Positions 5,727 through 13,250 of a DNA stretch of 16,177 bases are shown one piece after another. Below the pieces are notes generated by a model that worked only from the letters and a program-made list of their open reading frames with translations, had not been told where the DNA came from and did not search any database. Position numbers and translations under genes: made by a program. Location of the stretch: the NCBI GenBank assembly GCA_964590315.1, contig CAZPVS010000021.1, forward strand, positions 1-16,177, read 5' to 3'. The stretch is from JALRHH01 sp964590315 (GTDB lineage: Bacteria > Patescibacteriota > Saccharimonadia > Saccharimonadales > JALRHH01). Position 1 is the first letter of the stretch; each line of letters opens with the position of its first letter.

Positions 5727-5735
5727 TGCTATACT
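5727..5735 (+). promoter_or_regulatory. Extended -10 promoter of the 5746 gene
   Basis: TGC-TATACT (5727-5735) is an extended -10 element ending 10 nt before the ATG at 5746, which leaves a leader of only a few nucleotides. No Shine-Dalgarno sequence precedes the ATG. Confidence 0.5.
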
Positions 5736-5745
5736 TTACAAAAGT

Positions 5746-6174
5746 ATGGACCAACAAATAAGCAACGAACTTCCACCAGTACAAAATAGGGACGTAGAAT
5801 CACAAGTGTCCCCGTTTGTTCCTGAGCTTTCTGCTCGACCAGAACTGTATGAGGAGCAGGCAGCACGTGCAGTCGAACTACCGACCTCTCATGCGCCGGC
5901 TGCTATCGCCATGCACCCCATCCAGTCCAGTACCACACCGCAAGATTTTCCAGGTGGCTCTTCCGCAGTTCCGCCAATCGTATCGATTGCCGGCACTTTA
6001 CCACAAATAGCAGAAGATACTGATCTTATAGAGAAAGAGTGGGTTCTTAAGGCAAAGGAGATCGTGGCTCGTACGCAGCACGATCCGTATCAGCAAAACA
6101 AAGAGGTTGAAAAAATAAAAGCTGACTATCTTAAAAAACGATATAACAAGGACGTAAAAGTTACGGAAGATTAA
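5746..6174 (+). CDS. Hypothetical protein paired with the TraG-like ATPase gene
   Basis: This 142-aa soluble protein has no transmembrane segment. Residues ~1-90 are rich in Pro, Ser, Glu and Ala and probably disordered. The C-terminal third (~95-142) is a charged helix with WVLKAKEIVARTQHDPYQQ followed by EVEKIKADYLKKRYNK. That tail pattern seems familiar from CPR genomes next to type IV secretion-like ATPase genes, but I cannot name a family. The ATG at 5746 was chosen over the TTG at 5722, because the TTG would put the extended -10 inside the gene. The stop codon lies 2 nt before the ATG of the 964-aa ATPase gene, so the two are almost certainly co-transcribed and coupled, and the protein may be an adaptor for that ATPase. 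Confidence 0.82.
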   Translation: MDQQISNELPPVQNRDVESQVSPFVPELSARPELYEEQAARAVELPTSHAPAAIAMHPIQSSTTPQDFPGGSSAVPPIVSIAGTLPQIAEDTDLIEKEWVLKAKEIVARTQHDPYQQNKEVEKIKADYLKKRYNKDVKVTED

Positions 6175-6176
6175 AC

Positions 6177-9071
6177 ATGGCAGCTTTCTTATCAATATTG
6201 GTTGTCCTGCTCGTCCTCGCACTCATTGCAGCGCCGTTGGTTTTTTTGCAGGTCAGGAAAGTATTCAGGGAGCAGAAGAACTTTGAACGTGGCCTGAAAA
6301 TGGTACCGCTACTCATACACCTCCCACCTATCAGTGATGATACTGATGTGGGCGGAAGAGATGCCCGTGATGTTACTGAAGAAAACATTTCAAAGGCACA
6401 GATACTCTACAGCATTATTGCGAGTACTATGCAAAAAGGCTTCAAACACAAGTTTTATGGCCAACGACACTTTGCGTTTGAAATTGTCGGAAGCAAAGGA
6501 TTCGTGTACTTTTACGCCGCTGTTCCGGTCGCAATGGTAGAGGTTGTTAAGCAAGCTGTTGTGAGCGCCTATCCAGCAGCTCGCCTGGAGGAAGTGGCCG
6601 AGCACAATATATTTAGTCCGGTTGGAAAGATAAGTGGCACAATAGGCGGTGAGCTGACACTTAAGAAAGACTTTGGGTATCCGATTGCCACCTACCAGGA
6701 TCTAAAGCGTGACGCAATGATGTCCCTACTAAACTCGTTATCCTCGCTTGATAAAGAAGATGGAGTAGGTATACAGATTTTAATGCGGCCTGCACACGAG
6801 GGATGGACAAAAACCGCTACCGGGTTGGCTGGTAAAAAACGAAAGGGCAAAGAGAGCAAGAAAGGTACTGCGGTAGCGGGAGGTTGGTTCAAACAACTTG
6901 CCGTGGCATTGGTAAAACCTCCAGAAGATAAAGGTGGGGGCGGGTCTGACGCGCCTCAGCTGTCCAGTCTTGAACAGGCAACGCTGGATGCAATTGACGA
7001 GAAGACACGGCATCCTGGGTATGAGGTTCTTATTCGTGTCATTGCGTCATCTAACATCTCTCAGCGTGCCGACACGCTGTTACGTAACGTCGTAGCGTCT
7101 TTTGCTTTGTTCGATGCGCCAGGCAAGAACGGATTTAAGTACACTCCAGCTAAAGACATCGAACGCTTTGTAACTGCATATATAATGCGTTTCTTTCCGC
7201 AAGAGAACAATCGTAATATTTTGAACGCTGTTGAGCTTGCCACAATCTTCCACTTTCCTGATCAGCGCAGTATCCCTACCTCACAACTCGAGCGACAGGG
7301 GAGTAAACAGGTGGACGGACCGCGTAATATATCTGATGATGGTCTCCTGCTTGGCTACAACTTATTTCGAGGGGTTAAGAAGCAAATCCGTCTCAGCCTT
7401 GAGGACCGCAGACGTCATATGTACGTTGTTGGTCAGACAGGTGTGGGTAAATCAGTCTTCCTTGAAAATCTTGCGCTACAGGACATGATGGAGGGTCGTG
7501 GCTTTGCTTTTGTTGATCCGCATGGTGACTCAGTTGAGAGACTTATGGCACTGGTTCCTCGAGAACGTACTGAAGATGTCATCTACTTTAGTCCTGCAGA
7601 CATGGAGTATCCGATGGGGCTGAATCTGTTCGAGTTTGATGACGCATCGCAGCAGGATTTTCTTATACAAGAAGCCATCAACATGCTCTATAAACTATAC
7701 GACCCCCAGCGACAGGGTATCATCGGCCCCCGTTATGAGCACTGGTTCCGTATGGCGGCAAAAACTGTCATGGCAAATCCAGAAGGCGGCACCTTTATTG
7801 ATATACCGAAAGTCTTTACCGATAACAAATACGCTAAAGATCTCCTGAAACACGTTAAGGATCAGGTGGTTCTTGATTTCTGGAATAAAGAAATGGCCCA
7901 AACCAGCGACTATCATAAGAGTGAAGTACTCGGATGGTTTGTGAGTAAATTTGGTGCCTTCATGGCCAACGAAATGATGCGAAATATCATCGGTCAATCG
8001 AAGAGTTCATTCAGCCTTCGCGACATCATGGATAATAAGAAAATTTTGTTTGTAAATCTGAGCAAAGGGCGTACCGGTGAGCTTAATTCCAAGTTACTCG
8101 GTATGATATTTGTCATGAAATTCCAGGCTGCGGCGATGGCTCGGGCGAATATCCCAGAAGAACAACGACAGGATTTCTGTCTCTACGTTGATGAGTTTCA
8201 GAATTTCTCAACTGACTCATTTGCAACCATCTTGTCAGAGGCTCGAAAGTATCGTCTGAATCTTATTGTCGCAAACCAGTTCACCACGCAGCTCACCGAT
8301 GAAATTCGTGATGCCGTATTTGGAAACGTTGGGTCAATCGCGTCATTCCGTGTAGGTGCTGACGCCGATGCTGACGCACTTAGTAAGAAGTTTAGCCCAG
8401 TATTTGATAGGGAAGACATCCTGCGAATACCAAACTATAATACCGTCACCCAAATATTGGTAGGTGGTATTCCGACGCAGCCATTCAGCATGGCTACCTT
8501 GCCACCACTTGGCAATCCCAACCCGCAACTTGCCACCGCTCTGCGGCAATTATCTGCAGCAAAGTTTGGACGGCCAAAAGCGGTCGTTGAGTCAGAAATC
8601 TTCGGTCGTCTGGCAACAAAAGAAGATCCAAAGCCTGCATTTGGTGCGGGTAATCCATTCGGACAGCCCTCAACAACAAGTCCGTTTAACACCGCCCCTG
8701 TACGCCCAGGTGCGATGCCACCAAAAGCTGGCTCGTCTGGTTCATCGTTTCTTGATGAATGGCTTGCAAAACGCAAGGCTAATCCAGCCCAATCGCAACC
8801 AGTATTAACTTCTCCCCACGCTCCGAAACCATCAATCCCTCAATTGGATAAAACTTCTCCTCAACTCAAGAGCTCGCAGCACGTGCAGAATACAGTCCCC
8901 ACAGCGCCCGTTTCATCATCTCAGTCAATACAGAAGAGGGATAAGAACGAAAGCGTTCAGGCGGCCCCTGTTCATCAGCCAAATAGCACGAGCGGCGTAC
9001 AATCTGATCAAGATGACGATACTATATTCATCGATCAAGAAGGAACATTGCACCTACGTGGCGATTCCTAA
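6177..9071 (+). CDS. Membrane-anchored TraG/VirD4-like type IV secretion ATPase
   Basis: This 964-aa protein has one N-terminal transmembrane helix (residues ~4-26), a basic stretch, and a ~350-residue region of unknown fold that may be mainly cytoplasmic. An FtsK/VirD4/TraG-type motor domain follows. It carries Walker A GQTGVGKS (419-426), the family motif FAFVDPHGDSVERLM (443-457), Walker B CLYVDEFQNFS (668-678) and a sensor-like ANQFTTQL (699-706). Residues ~780-950 are a Pro/Ser/Gln-rich, probably disordered tail, with an acidic end (QDDDTIFID). Such ATPases couple DNA or protein substrates to a membrane channel using ATP. All nucleotide-binding residues are intact. The ATG is 2 nt after the previous gene's stop, with GGAAG 7 nt upstream. 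No other type IV secretion component is in the window, so the substrate is unknown. No terminator is visible in the 14 nt before the convergent gene. Confidence 0.9.
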   Translation: MAAFLSILVVLLVLALIAAPLVFLQVRKVFREQKNFERGLKMVPLLIHLPPISDDTDVGGRDARDVTEENISKAQILYSIIASTMQKGFKHKFYGQRHFAFEIVGSKGFVYFYAAVPVAMVEVVKQAVVSAYPAARLEEVAEHNIFSPVGKISGTIGGELTLKKDFGYPIATYQDLKRDAMMSLLNSLSSLDKEDGVGIQILMRPAHEGWTKTATGLAGKKRKGKESKKGTAVAGGWFKQLAVALVKPPEDKGGGGSDAPQLSSLEQATLDAIDEKTRHPGYEVLIRVIASSNISQRADTLLRNVVASFALFDAPGKNGFKYTPAKDIERFVTAYIMRFFPQENNRNILNAVELATIFHFPDQRSIPTSQLERQGSKQVDGPRNISDDGLLLGYNLFRGVKKQIRLSLEDRRRHMYVVGQTGVGKSVFLENLALQDMMEGRGFAFVDPHGDSVERLMALVPRERTEDVIYFSPADMEYPMGLNLFEFDDASQQDFLIQEAINMLYKLYDPQRQGIIGPRYEHWFRMAAKTVMANPEGGTFIDIPKVFTDNKYAKDLLKHVKDQVVLDFWNKEMAQTSDYHKSEVLGWFVSKFGAFMANEMMRNIIGQSKSSFSLRDIMDNKKILFVNLSKGRTGELNSKLLGMIFVMKFQAAAMARANIPEEQRQDFCLYVDEFQNFSTDSFATILSEARKYRLNLIVANQFTTQLTDEIRDAVFGNVGSIASFRVGADADADALSKKFSPVFDREDILRIPNYNTVTQILVGGIPTQPFSMATLPPLGNPNPQLATALRQLSAAKFGRPKAVVESEIFGRLATKEDPKPAFGAGNPFGQPSTTSPFNTAPVRPGAMPPKAGSSGSSFLDEWLAKRKANPAQSQPVLTSPHAPKPSIPQLDKTSPQLKSSQHVQNTVPTAPVSSSQSIQKRDKNESVQAAPVHQPNSTSGVQSDQDDDTIFIDQEGTLHLRGDS

Positions 9072-9073
9072 AA

Positions 9074-9086
9074 AGGCTACTAAGAC
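9074..9086 (+). repeat. Left arm of a 13-bp inverted repeat flanking the 9086-9646 gene
   Basis: AGGCTACTAAGAC is the exact reverse complement of 9647-9659. It begins 3 nt after the stop of the ATPase gene, and its last base is the last base of the minus-strand gene's TAG stop codon. Confidence 0.9.
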
Positions 9087-9646
9087 TATCTTCTTCGTAC
9101 GAGTACACGCATAAGTAGCTCTAGTAAAAGGCCTAGGAGAAAACCTCCGATGAACAACATAAATAGAACTGCATAGTTATAGGTGAATCCGTATTGTCGT
9201 GCCATATAGAGCAGAATAGCGCTTCCAACCAAGGCCATAAAGCTTCCGCCAAGGAACGCTGACGGTCGTGCTACAGACTTGCTGAGGGCGTTGCTGACTG
9301 CCTCAATAGCTGGCTGGTGAACAACCTTGCTAATGACGCGCTCAGGCACGTTTAAATTGCCTTGAACGTGCCTGAGCGTTTTGCGGTAGGCATCGTTCTT
9401 GAGTGATCTGGTGATACCGAAACTCTGTTGATGTGTCTCGCTATGTTCGCTACCGGGAGCTAGCTCTTTGCCACTTACGGCTTGTTGCTCTACGCGTCGC
9501 CGCAGTGACTCGACTTGTTTGTTGAGGGGGTCTTGTTCGGCCTTTTCTGCCGCTTTGTGAAGTCGATTGAGATTTTCTTCTGCTTCCGCCCCCGCGTCAA
9601 CGGTTTCAGCAAGTCGTTCATGGTTGCCGCGTAATTGTTCGCTCAT
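9086..9646 (-). CDS. Hypothetical coiled-coil protein with two C-terminal TM helices
   Basis: This 186-aa protein belongs to no family I can name. Residues ~10-58 are charged and heptad-like, with many Glu, Lys and Leu, suggesting a coiled coil. Residues ~59-125 are polar. Two hydrophobic helices follow at about 128-148 and 157-181, joined by a short loop, and the protein ends in a basic VLVRRR tail. The likely topology is a tail-anchored hairpin with both ends in the cytoplasm. GGAGG lies 10 nt before the ATG, and the gene starts 3 nt after the stop of the LPNTG surface protein gene, so they form an operon. The coding sequence is bounded exactly by a perfect 13-bp inverted repeat (9074-9086 and 9647-9659), which is odd and may mean that the segment can flip. 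Confidence 0.82.
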   Translation of the reverse strand: MSEQLRGNHERLAETVDAGAEAEENLNRLHKAAEKAEQDPLNKQVESLRRRVEQQAVSGKELAPGSEHSETHQQSFGITRSLKNDAYRKTLRHVQGNLNVPERVISKVVHQPAIEAVSNALSKSVARPSAFLGGSFMALVGSAILLYMARQYGFTYNYAVLFMLFIGGFLLGLLLELLMRVLVRRR

Positions 9647-9659
9647 GTCTTAGTAGCCT
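9647..9659 (-). repeat. Right arm of the 13-bp inverted repeat
   Basis: GTCTTAGTAGCCT on the plus strand is the exact reverse complement of 9074-9086. Read on the minus strand it holds the last Gly-Tyr codons and stop of the surface protein gene plus part of the ribosome binding site of the following gene, and it ends immediately before that gene's ATG. Confidence 0.9.
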
Positions 9660-11092
9660 CCCGTGCTGGCAAAATTAGATCGTACGATATCCAGTTCTTT
9701 GGCCATTAAGCGACTTCGTGCAAAAAAGTAAGTTATAAACACGGTTAGTGCAAATCCTGCTACCAGAGATGCTCCCGGGCCGGTATTCGGTAACTGAGTA
9801 ACAGTCATTTCAACTGACTTGTTTACGCTGGGGGGCAATGTAATATTGACCGCATTACCGTACACGTTTGTCATCGTCATATCAAAATGAGCGGGGTCAG
9901 ATGCAGATGCCGGGGTCGTAGGAATCTCGGTCTTTATACGGACTGTTATTTTATTTTCGAGGGTCTGCTTGGCTGCGATATCGGCTTGTGGCCATGTTAT
10001 AACCTGCTCTTTATCAAGAGTTCCCCCATGAAGATCAACTAGTTCGGCATAATCGAGCACGTCACTTACATTCTCGGTGACGGAAAAATCCTTAATAACA
10101 GCCTTGCCCTTATTATGCGTTGATAACGTGTATTCAATAACATCCCCCGCCTGTGCCGTGGTCCCATTAGCATCAGATATACCCTGAGTTACATTAGCGG
10201 CTGTCTTGCGATATTCAAGACAGGCGGTGAGATCCTTACGGGTCTGAGATTCTTCACATGGTTTACAGTCGGGGCTGTTTTTGGCGATTGTACTGTTGTA
10301 TGGACAGGGTTCAAAGCAGTCCTCAGAAGTGCGAGGAATGTCACTCTTGCCCTTTACGGGACACGGCTCAAAACACTTGGGGCTGCTGGCTGGTAACTTC
10401 TTATTATAAGGACACGGCTCAAAACATTTGTCTGATGATTTAGGGATGTTATGCTTTCCGTCTATCGGACACGGCTCAAAACATTTTGCATCCGAAGCGA
10501 GTAAGTCATTATCGTACTCACATATTTTAGGTGGTTTGGGGATACCGATAAACACAAGGTTTCCGCAGTCATACAGTATAAAAAACTTCATGCCGTATTT
10601 GGTGATCCCAGACAACGCTTTGTATGATGGCTGCTTGTTGAGGCTCCAGAAGTGGCGGAGATACAACGTGCCAACTCCCTTGATATTGACTGGCGTTTCG
10701 CCAGCCGTCCCATACGCCAGCCGTCCCATGGAATATAGTTTCCCATCAAAATCACGAGGGCTTATCTGGACAGACTTACTGTCTGAAATATCGGCACAGG
10801 TAATACCGAAGTGCTCGAGTATATCTTTATAATGACGGGTGTTTTGCCGACAGTGGGACACGGCATCTGCTTTGCTCGTAATACCCCCACTAATCAGGTC
10901 ACTGTTTGAACTCGCAAGCGTTGGCTGGGGAGGGGAGAAAACCGCAAACAGCTGCAGTACCATAGCAAGCGTCATCATTATGGCTCCCATCTGACGCACA
11001 GACGCCTCATGGTGCATGCGCTTGGCATAAAAAGAAACTTGCCCAATCAGGCTGGGGTTGTAGGGGAGATTACTCAACAACTTTTTGAACAT
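9650..11092 (-). CDS. Cysteine-repeat surface protein with LPNTG-type C-terminus
   Basis: This 480-aa protein looks exported. It has a basic N-terminus and a hydrophobic signal or anchor segment at ~36-56, with a possible cleavage site after TLA (~60). Residues ~70-190 form an unnamed domain with four cysteines (HFGITCADI, KFFILYDCGNLVF). Next come four CFEPCP units (C204, C223, C240, C259) and a final CKPC (276-279). These alternate 19- and 17-residue spacings, making a 36-residue super-repeat. Residues ~305-425 resemble a DUF11-like immunoglobulin-type domain (QAGDVIEYTLSTHNKGKA). The end has LPNTG (434-438), a hydrophobic helix (~441-458) and RSR. However, ~20 residues follow the basic residues, longer than a normal sortase signal, so membrane anchoring without sortase is possible. 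No Shine-Dalgarno sequence precedes the ATG. The gene may serve host attachment; that is inference. Confidence 0.85.
   Translation of the reverse strand: MFKKLLSNLPYNPSLIGQVSFYAKRMHHEASVRQMGAIMMTLAMVLQLFAVFSPPQPTLASSNSDLISGGITSKADAVSHCRQNTRHYKDILEHFGITCADISDSKSVQISPRDFDGKLYSMGRLAYGTAGETPVNIKGVGTLYLRHFWSLNKQPSYKALSGITKYGMKFFILYDCGNLVFIGIPKPPKICEYDNDLLASDAKCFEPCPIDGKHNIPKSSDKCFEPCPYNKKLPASSPKCFEPCPVKGKSDIPRTSEDCFEPCPYNSTIAKNSPDCKPCEESQTRKDLTACLEYRKTAANVTQGISDANGTTAQAGDVIEYTLSTHNKGKAVIKDFSVTENVSDVLDYAELVDLHGGTLDKEQVITWPQADIAAKQTLENKITVRIKTEIPTTPASASDPAHFDMTMTNVYGNAVNITLPPSVNKSVEMTVTQLPNTGPGASLVAGFALTVFITYFFARSRLMAKELDIVRSNFASTGGY
10302..10483 (-). repeat. DNA repeat encoding the CFEPCP units
   Basis: Three copies of a 17-base unit, GGACACGGCTCAAAACA on the plus strand, lie at 10359-10375, 10410-10426 and 10467-10483, with a diverged copy at 10302-10318. 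Spacing is 57, 51 and 57 bases. The near-identity at DNA level suggests recent duplication or ongoing conversion of the repeat units. Confidence 0.85.
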
Positions 11093-11205
11093 TATTTGTC
11101 TACTTTTTATTTAGATAACTCTCATGTTTATTTAACCATGAAACCATGTGTTCAAACAATAGGAATAGCTCAGTTAATACCGGAATATCTACCGATGTTA
11201 GATAC

Positions 11206-11234
11206 TTGTCGTTCAATGGAAAGATGTTTATAAT
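11206..11234 (+). promoter_or_regulatory. Promoter of gyrB-gyrA
   Basis: The -35 TTGTCG (11206-11211) and -10 TATAAT (11229-11234) are 17 nt apart. The predicted start near 11241 gives a leader of about 40 nt before the GTG start codon. In the rest of the 11093-11281 spacer I see only an AT-rich divergent region that must also hold the promoter of the minus-strand surface-protein operon, but no clear boxes for it. Confidence 0.75.
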
Positions 11235-11281
11235 AGGCTGCAAGAGTGGCGAAACTTAAGCAAGAGAGAGGGTTATAAAGA

Positions 11282-13249
11282 GTGTCTGCTAAACAAAAAG
11301 ACTATTCTGCTGATCAAATTCAAGTTCTAGAGGGTCTTGAGCCTGTCCGAAAGCGTCCCGGTATGTATATTGGTGGTACGGGCGTAGAAGGCTTACACCA
11401 CCTAGTATGGGAAATCGTAGACAACGGCATTGACGAAGCGCTTGCTGGCTATGCGACTGAAGTTCGGGTTAAGCTCATGGCCGATGGTGGTATCACAGTG
11501 AGTGACAACGGACGGGGTATCCCTACTGACATTCATCCAAAAACAGGCAAGAGTACTGTTGAAACAGTTCTGACTGTTCTGCACGCTGGCGGTAAGTTCG
11601 GCGGCGGCGGTTATAAGGTATCCGGTGGTTTGCACGGTGTGGGTGTGAGTGTGGTTAACGCACTATCAACGCGTTTAATCGCAACTATTCATCGTGACGG
11701 TAAGATTTTTCAACAAGAGTATCGTATTGGTGTTCCCCAGGGTGACCTTAAGCCAATTGGCAAGACAGACAAGACCGGTACAGAGATTACATTTTACCCG
11801 GATGGATCTATATTTGAGACAACAAAGGTAACATATGAAACCGTTCTTGACCGACTTCGCCACGCTGCGTACCTAACCAAAGGTATTCGTACCTCGCTAG
11901 AGGATGAGCGAAGTGGTAAGCGGTATAGTTTTTATTTTGAAGGTGGCATCCAGTCGTATGTAAAACACCTGAACCACGGAAAAGATGTGGTGGACGATGA
12001 TGTATTTTACGTCGATAAAGTAGTCCATGATGTGCAGGTAGAAATTGCATTGCAATACACGGATGCATTCACGGAAACGGTCAAAGCTTTTGCTAACAAT
12101 GTATATAACCCTGATGGCGGAACGCACCTGACGGGTTTTCGGGCGGCCCTTACTCGCGTGATTAATGACTACGCTCGCAAGAGTGGCTTACTGAAAGAGA
12201 AAGAAGAGAATCTCTCCGGGGAGGACACGAGAGAAGGTCTTACTGCTGTAATCTTGGTAAAACTCCCGGATCCTCAATTCGAGGGACAGACGAAGAATAA
12301 ACTTGGAAATCCTGAGATTCGCGGGTATGTTGAACAAGTGCTGAGCGAGTATCTTTCCTATTACCTTGAAGAACACCCAGCTATTGCGAGAAAGATTGTC
12401 GGCAAAGCCCTTCTGTCTGCTCGTGCACGTAAAGCAGCACGTGCTGCTCGCGAGAACATTATTCGTAAAGGCGTGCTTGAGGGAGCAAGTATGCCCGGCA
12501 AACTCGCAGATTGCTCTAGTAAGGACCCTAAGGCATCCGAGCTATATCTTGTCGAGGGTGATTCAGCAGGTGGTTCCGCAAAGTCTGGTCGAGATAGTAA
12601 GACACAGGCTATCTTACCCCTTCGCGGAAAAGTACTGAACGTGGAGCGTGCGCGGCTAGATAAAATGCTTGCAAACAATGAAATCCTGGCAATTATTAAA
12701 GCGCTTGGCGTAGGCATCGAGGACTCCTTTGACATTAATGGATTACGCTATGATCGAATCATCCTCATGACTGATGCTGACGTAGACGGTAGCCATATTA
12801 ACACGCTACTCCTTACCTTCTTCTTCCGTTACATGCGTGAAGTCGTTGACGGGGGTCATTTATACCTAGCAAAACCTCCTCTTTTTGAGTTGGTTAAGCC
12901 AGGTCGAAAGTCGAGCGAATTTATTTACGATGAAGCCGAATTGCAGACCGTTCTTGATAAGGCTATTGCCATGCGTAAAGAGTCGGGTATATCTGTTGAC
13001 GAGTCTGTAGAACGATATAAGCAGGCAGGATTCATTGAGCAGAAGCGTTACAAGGGTCTTGGAGAGATGGACGCTGAGCAATTGTTTGAGACGACGATGA
13101 ACCCGGAAAAGCGCGTATTAGTGCAGATTCGTGTCGATGACGCAGAGAAAGCGGATTCAATCTTCAGCAAGCTTATGGGCACAGAGGTAGAGCTGCGTAA
13201 AAACTTTATTCAGACGCATGCAAAATTCGTAAAGGACTTGGACGTTTAA
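11282..13249 (+). CDS. gyrB: DNA gyrase subunit B
   Basis: GyrB provides the ATPase of DNA gyrase, which introduces negative supercoils. The 655 aa match the common short form without the E. coli insert. The GHKL ATPase is at the N-terminus: E44 in HLVWEIVDN, DNGRGIP (75-81) and the GGLHGVG lid (115-121). The transducer domain (about 220-390) includes GQTKNKLGN (335-343). The TOPRIM domain has EGDSAGGSA (425-433) and DADVDGSH (498-505), with all metal-binding acids present, and the usual C-terminal tail (KRYKGLGEMD, AKFVKDLDV) follows. Translation starts at GTG, with a GAGAGGG Shine-Dalgarno-like stretch 9 nt upstream. gyrA follows after a single nucleotide. The KNKLGN variant differs slightly from the usual KTKLGN. 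Confidence 0.98.
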   Translation: MSAKQKDYSADQIQVLEGLEPVRKRPGMYIGGTGVEGLHHLVWEIVDNGIDEALAGYATEVRVKLMADGGITVSDNGRGIPTDIHPKTGKSTVETVLTVLHAGGKFGGGGYKVSGGLHGVGVSVVNALSTRLIATIHRDGKIFQQEYRIGVPQGDLKPIGKTDKTGTEITFYPDGSIFETTKVTYETVLDRLRHAAYLTKGIRTSLEDERSGKRYSFYFEGGIQSYVKHLNHGKDVVDDDVFYVDKVVHDVQVEIALQYTDAFTETVKAFANNVYNPDGGTHLTGFRAALTRVINDYARKSGLLKEKEENLSGEDTREGLTAVILVKLPDPQFEGQTKNKLGNPEIRGYVEQVLSEYLSYYLEEHPAIARKIVGKALLSARARKAARAARENIIRKGVLEGASMPGKLADCSSKDPKASELYLVEGDSAGGSAKSGRDSKTQAILPLRGKVLNVERARLDKMLANNEILAIIKALGVGIEDSFDINGLRYDRIILMTDADVDGSHINTLLLTFFFRYMREVVDGGHLYLAKPPLFELVKPGRKSSEFIYDEAELQTVLDKAIAMRKESGISVDESVERYKQAGFIEQKRYKGLGEMDAEQLFETTMNPEKRVLVQIRVDDAEKADSIFSKLMGTEVELRKNFIQTHAKFVKDLDV

Positions 13250-13250
13250 G

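Noticed and set aside
11009..11233. Plus-strand open frame of 74 codons before gyrB.
   Set aside because: It overlaps the start of the minus-strand surface protein gene and the gyrB promoter, and has no ribosome binding site or recognisable content.
11161..11240. TAGCTCAGTTAATACC followed by GTTCAATG, resembling tRNA D-arm and T-arm motifs.
   Set aside because: The D stem has no pairing partner, no acceptor stem forms, and the region overlaps a good gyrB promoter.
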